Source: Opitutales bacterium (GTDB lineage Bacteria > Verrucomicrobiota > Verrucomicrobiia > Opitutales > T3Sed10-336). From it: 18,525 nt of DNA. Made by a program: the position numbers and the translations under genes. Positions 14,311 through 18,525 of this stretch are shown here, piece after piece. Positions within the stretch are counted from its first letter, which is position 1. The number at the start of each line of letters is the position of its first letter. Location: positions 1-18,525 of the forward strand of contig SLOW01000077.1 in the NCBI GenBank assembly GCA_007132315.1, in the 5' to 3' direction. The notes under the pieces are model-generated. The model saw only the letters and a list, made by a program, of their open reading frames with translations, did not search any database and was not told the origin of the DNA.

Positions 14311-14587
14311 GAACGGCGCTCGGATAAGCAGGTAGATCGATGGAAGGATGAGTACCGCAGGCGGAACGGACACACCCCACCGCTCTAGCGAGCGGTCCCC
14401 CCCTCTCCAGAGGGGACTTTCCAGGGATTCCCCTCTGGAGAGGGCGGGGCCATGTGCGAGCATCCACCTTGAGCAAAGCGAAATCCCGTGTTTACCGGGA
14501 GTGGGGTGTGGCTGCGTACCCGATGAATATCTCTGTTCCTCCTCCGCCTGATTTTTACCGACCGACCGCCTTAACCGAGCAGCATTC
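14311..14587. mobile_element. MITE-like element, copy B, 277 bp with 18-bp ends and a 10-bp target duplication
   Basis: Left end GAACGGCGCTCGGATAAG (14311-14328) and right end CTTAACCGAGCAGCATTC (14570-14587) are inverted repeats at 14 of 18 positions and match the ends of copy A. The flanks CCTCTATTAC (14301-14310) and CCTCTATCAC (14588-14597) match at 9 of 10, as expected of a target-site duplication. The interior differs from copy A and includes the perfect hairpin at 14401-14444. It fills the gap between the small exported protein and the RHS start. Confidence 0.6.
14401..14444. repeat. Perfect 16-bp inverted repeat (REP-like hairpin) inside copy B
   Basis: CCCTCTCCAGAGGGGA (14401-14416) and TCCCCTCTGGAGAGGG (14429-14444) are exact inverted copies around a 12-base loop. 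Each arm is itself nearly palindromic, so cruciform or double-hairpin forms are possible. A small hairpin CCGCT/AGCGG precedes it at 14380-14395. In RNA it would be a strong structure about 190 bases before the RHS start. No T-run follows. Confidence 0.65.
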
Positions 14588-14630
14588 CCTCTATCACCCA
14601 GTACACCAACCTTTAGACCCCACAGACCCC

Positions 14631-17600
14631 ATGTTGAAACCCCTGTTTGTTATACTCGCCTGTTGCCTGATTCATGCCACGTTGTACGGCGGCCAAAGTC
14701 TTGAAATCCCCAATATCGAAGCCGCCCAGCGCGCTTTGCAGGAGCGCTACATGCGATTTTATGAGATCGCCGACGGGCTGGGGTACGATTTGGGAGACGC
14801 GCCGCCACATTTAACCTTTCCTTCCAGGACCTTCGACGGACGCGCCCCGGGGTTGTTTCCGGAGGATTGTTTTTATGAACAGGACATCTTCGATGAGGAA
14901 ACGGGTCGGGCCGACACGGAGGTAATCTACAATTTGATCGGCGACCTGATCAATCAACCGCTCCCCGATTGGGATTATTGGGTGCATCCCTCCTGGCACG
15001 GCGCCATTGAAGGCAGGGACGCCGCCAATGGAAGGATGGGGGTTCTCGGCCCGATTCCCTATCCGGGGAACGTGATGACGCCGGAAAACTACCTGCAATT
15101 CTTTTACTTGTTCACGTTGAGGTTGAACGAGATGTCGGTGTTGCAGTTTCAGGTGAAAACCACCGACCTGTCGGGCAACCCTGAGGGGGCCCCCATGACC
15201 CGAGACGTGGGAATTGGCACCGGAAGTTCATGTTCCATGGCCAAACTCGAAGCGTTGGACGATTTTTCGTCAAACGCATCGTTTCCGCTGGAGCAACCCG
15301 GCACGATATTCAACCTGGAGCGAACCCAGGGGACCCACTTCCGCTATGTGGAACTCGTCGGCGGGATCGAGGAGCGTCACACGGCCTATATTCATGGGAC
15401 CGAAGGAAGATTTGTCGTTGACCACTCGGAGTTTACGGGGACGGCTGTCGTTTACGGGAGATTGTACGATGCGGCCTTAATCAATCTGGGATTTCCTTCC
15501 ACCGTGGACCTGGCGGCCGGAAACGCGCCGCACGGTGAATACAACCGATGGTTCAGGCTGGATACGTTTTCAGGAAGTGATCCGGGCCCCTATTTGTCAG
15601 TCCCGTTTGCCGAGCACGCCCGGGAGGCGTTTCTGGTGCCTTGCCCGACTGATGAAACCGAAGCCAATGGCGAATACTTCGGCTGGGGGATCGCCGCCAG
15701 ACTGGTCGTGACGTCCGACTTCGAGCATTTCCCGTCCGATGCCCTGGTGGCTTGCGGGGAGGCGTGCCTGGGTTGCCGCGGGGTTGCCGGGTTGTGTTCG
15801 GAACTCAAGTTTGGAAGCCTCGATTTTCGCATGGGGCTGGGAAAGTCGTCCGACGGAGATGCCGGCTTTCTTCAGATTTACAACGAAACCATCGATCCCC
15901 TGTCGGCTTCCCCTTTCGGCTTGAGACTGCACCTGACGGGTGAAGGGACGCGGATCTTGCGTGACGGCGACTTTGATAATGTGTTGCGCCAGGGGGTCTC
16001 CGATCAGGTGCTGGTTGATATCGAAGTGGTCGACCCTTACCGGAAGTACGTCGTCCGCCATTATCACCGGGAAGATGGAGGGACTAAAACGAACGGGTTT
16101 TATCAGCCCGACCCCGAGGATGCCTTCAAGGAGGTTACGATCGAAAATCCGCAGGCGCCGCAATACCGAGCTGCCGCGAGCACGGATCTGAGCGCCAGCG
16201 CTTTTTTCTTTTTTGCGCCGAATCACGGCATCCCGGCCGGAACCTTGTTTCAGGCTTTTGTGGACGGCACCGCCGGGGCTTTGCCGGAGTTTTGGGTGAA
16301 CGGTCCGCTGAAACGGGACGAGTTATACGTCTTGTATGCTTTCGACGAGCACCACCTCACCGTGATGTGGTGGGATTCCGCAAACGGATGGTGGGATTTC
16401 GATGGAATGGTCGAAGCGGACGCGTCCCAGACGCTGAACGTACAGAGCCCGCAACCCTTTGGCATGTTGACGATCACCGAAACCCGGGGAGGGCGGGAAC
16501 GGATCATGGAGTACTCGTCGTCGACGGCCAGCCCGGCGACGGACGGCACGTTCACGATGTCGGACCTGATGGAGAACAAACAGCGACACCATATAAGAAC
16601 GAGGGTGTTCGATTCCGAGGGTGAATCTTTTATCGACACTGTGGTCAAGACGGACGGGGAGGGCAACCCGATCGAAGAGGTGGAAAGGCACTACCGGGTT
16701 TTTCCCTGGAATCACTTGAGCCTGGCCGCTCGGAGGGACCGGGCGGAGTTGGTGAAGGAGGTGATGGATCCTCGAGGGAATCCCAGGGTCACGAGGTATG
16801 AGTATTATAACGACCCGGTCGCCGATGGCCACAACTATGGCCGCCTGAAATCAGAGGAGCATCCTGATGGATCCTGGGCGGCCTATGAATACGATTCGGA
16901 AGGACGCACGCGAAAAGTGTATCGCCCCTTCTTGGACAGCGAGCTCTCCTTGAGCCCGGCGGGCAATCGGATGGAGGAGGTCATTCGCGAACCCGTGGAG
17001 GACTTGGAGGGAAGCGGCATTGACGGCATGGTGATCACAAGGATCGAGTCCGTCAACGGCGAGGAAGGTTCGCGCCGGTATCGTCTGGTTTGGTCCGAGC
17101 CCGTCGACGGGCTGTTCCGCGTCGCCACGATCAATGCGCTTTCCGAGGGGGCGCCCTGGCATGCCGCGCACAATATGAGGACCGATCGATGGAGCTTTGC
17201 CGAAGGGCCGTTCAAGGGAAAAACGGCGAAGGTAAAACATTCGTACGGCACCATGTCGTTATATGCCTACGCGACTGATTCCGCGACTGGGGAGAAAACA
17301 ACGATTATTAGCCGAGGTGTTCCGAATGGCAACGAGGCCGACGTGGTTGATGGAATCGAGACGGTTGTCGTGACCAACCCGAAGGGGGGACGAGTGAGTC
17401 GTGTCGTCTCCGATATCCAGACCGGCATTGTCCTGGAGTCGGCCATCACGATGCCGGAGGATTTCGACGAACTCGGCCGGCCGCTGGTGATTCTGTTTCA
17501 CGACGGAACCTTTGAAACACGCGAGTACGAAGATTGTTGCGGCACGGTGACCGTCACCGACCGGAGCGGATTGACCCGGGTGGAGCGTATGGAAATGGAT

Positions 17601-18525
17601 GGAACCCTGACGGCGGTCGAATCCAACGGGATCACGATTCGTTACGAAGAAGGCTATCAGTCGAACGATGTGGCCGGTTTTAGCCGAGCGACGATCCGCG
17701 AAGGGCGAGGATCAGCGGGGGTCCTCACTACACAGATCGAGGTTTTCGACCCCGCGGGACGGCTGGTCGCCTCGATCGACCCAAGAGACGGGATTGACCG
17801 ATTGACCCGATTCGATGAGTCTCTCAATGATTACGGGCAACACGTCATTCGGACGATCCTGCCCGACGGCGCCGAATCGGTCGATATCGTTCATCGTGAC
17901 GGCTTTCCCCGTCTTCACCGGATGAACGGATTGGATACCGTGCGCTACGAGTATGGATTCGAGAATGATACGCACGAGATCTTCGACGGGAACGATTTCG
18001 TCAGCCATTCGTTCACGGCCGTAACGGTCAAGGAAATCCGGGTCGGAATGGATGGTGAAGAAAGCGAATGGGAGAAACGTTACCTGGACATGCTCGGACG
18101 GGTTTATAAGGTCGAAACACCCGACGCCGAAGGGAATTCGGTTGGGAATTTTTTCCGGACATTCTACGACACCCGGGGTTTTCCGAGGAAAACCGTGGAC
18201 CCGGACGGAGTCACCACCTTGTTTGGTTACAACGAGCGGGGCGACTTGGAACTGACGGCGCTGGATATTGATGGCCATGGGGAGTTCGATCCGAGTGGGA
18301 CCCAGCGAATTGCCCGGATCGCCCGGGAGGTGGTCGATGATCCTGAGCGCGGTGAGCTCGTCAGACGAACGGTGAGCGTGTGGGAAACGGATCATGAGGA
18401 TGATGAAACGGTGGTTGCTTAGACCGAGTCCTCTACCGACGGGCTTCATGTCTGGGAATTCCTTTACGATCAGCCCCCCACGCATATCGAAATCATCTAT
18501 GAAGGAGACGGACGGGTTGTCCGGC
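14631..18525 (+). CDS. Large exported RHS/YD-repeat protein, in-frame TAG at 18420, runs off the window
   Basis: ATG 14631 is chosen over an in-frame upstream start at 14454 because it begins a signal peptide ('MLKPLFVILACCLIHATLYGG') and the earlier bases belong to the repeat element. It reads 1263 residues to TAG at 18420-18422. The same frame then stays open for all 34 remaining codons with RHS-like sequence ('GLHVWEFLYDQPPTHIEIIY'), so the protein was longer. Residues 375-389 hold a C-x3-C-x2-C-x6-C cluster, followed by 'GSLDFRMGLGKSSDG', a block I associate with verrucomicrobial RHS proteins. YD repeats appear later ('WAAYEYDSEGRTRKVYRP', 'YEDCCGTVTVTDRSG', 'DPDGVTTLFGYNERGDLEL'). RHS proteins form secreted beta-cage shells carrying variable tips for antagonism or adhesion; the core motif and tip would lie beyond the window. 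The three genes before it are probably functional partners. Confidence 0.78.

Noticed and set aside
14311..14587. Integron attC site
   Set aside because: CCTTAAC resembles one half of an attC core, but the partner GTTRRRY box and the expected double stem are missing, and no integrase is present.
14454..14630. Upstream in-frame extension of the RHS gene
   Set aside because: It lies in the inverted-repeat element and has no signal-like or conserved sequence; ATG 14631 starts a clear signal peptide.

Overview
The window reads as DNA of a Verrucomicrobiota bacterium, probably Opitutae-like. This is inferred from family content, not from a marker gene. The signs are secreted proteins with N-Y-A-P-V-N-x-G-Q-L-K repeats ending in a Ca-binding 'DNDGxSNLxEYLAGTDP' motif, a large RHS protein, FG-GAP/VCBS proteins, secreted glycosidase-like proteins of the DUF4038/collagen-binding type, and moderately high GC. 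No rRNA, tRNA, CRISPR array or transposase gene was seen.

Layout. (1) 1-1335: the start of an acyl-CoA desaturase (minus strand), divergent from a MerR/CarH-like cobalamin-domain regulator. Clusters of 9-bp tandem repeats lie at both gene starts. (2) 1336-2538: a graveyard or assembly mosaic of gene pieces: a SusC/TonB-receptor plug fused in frame to the regulator, the first 57 codons of a uroporphyrinogen-decarboxylase-like protein, and the C-terminus of a TctA-type permease. Two of these pieces carry single-base homopolymer frameshifts. (3) 2539-3055: non-coding, with a 136-bp terminal-inverted-repeat element. (4) 3056-8567: two related secreted glycosidase-like proteins on opposite strands, flanking a minus-strand pair (alpha/beta hydrolase of haloacetate-dehalogenase type, then an RraA/HMG-aldolase-like protein) and a 700-bp stretch with no recognisable gene. 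(5) 8568-10913: a REPIN-like repeat, a VCBS-repeat protein broken at both ends, a fragment resembling an HPr-kinase-like protein without a P-loop lysine, and an orphan RHS tail. (6) 10914-11450: a YefM/YoeB-type toxin-antitoxin pair with a palindromic operator. (7) 11704-window end: a co-directional set of four exported proteins: YadA-head-like beta-roll protein, GQLK-repeat protein, small secreted protein, and giant RHS protein. The RHS frame is interrupted by one TAG and continues in the same frame to the window edge.

How they fit together. The regulator and desaturase look like a light- or cobalamin-family circuit for membrane lipid desaturation. However, the regulator has lost the histidine that ligates B12. 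The four right-hand genes look like one surface/secreted RHS cassette. The most novel structural signal is a pair of short elements (2700-2835 and 14311-14587) with matching 18-bp terminal inverted repeats and candidate 10-11 bp target duplications. They look like a non-autonomous mobile element (MITE-like) family, and the second copy sits directly upstream of the RHS gene.

Caution: abrupt changes of gene family near 1335, 2015, 2250, 9905 and 10487, together with three +1 homopolymer slips, are as compatible with a chimeric or error-bearing assembly as with real decay. Read mapping would decide.
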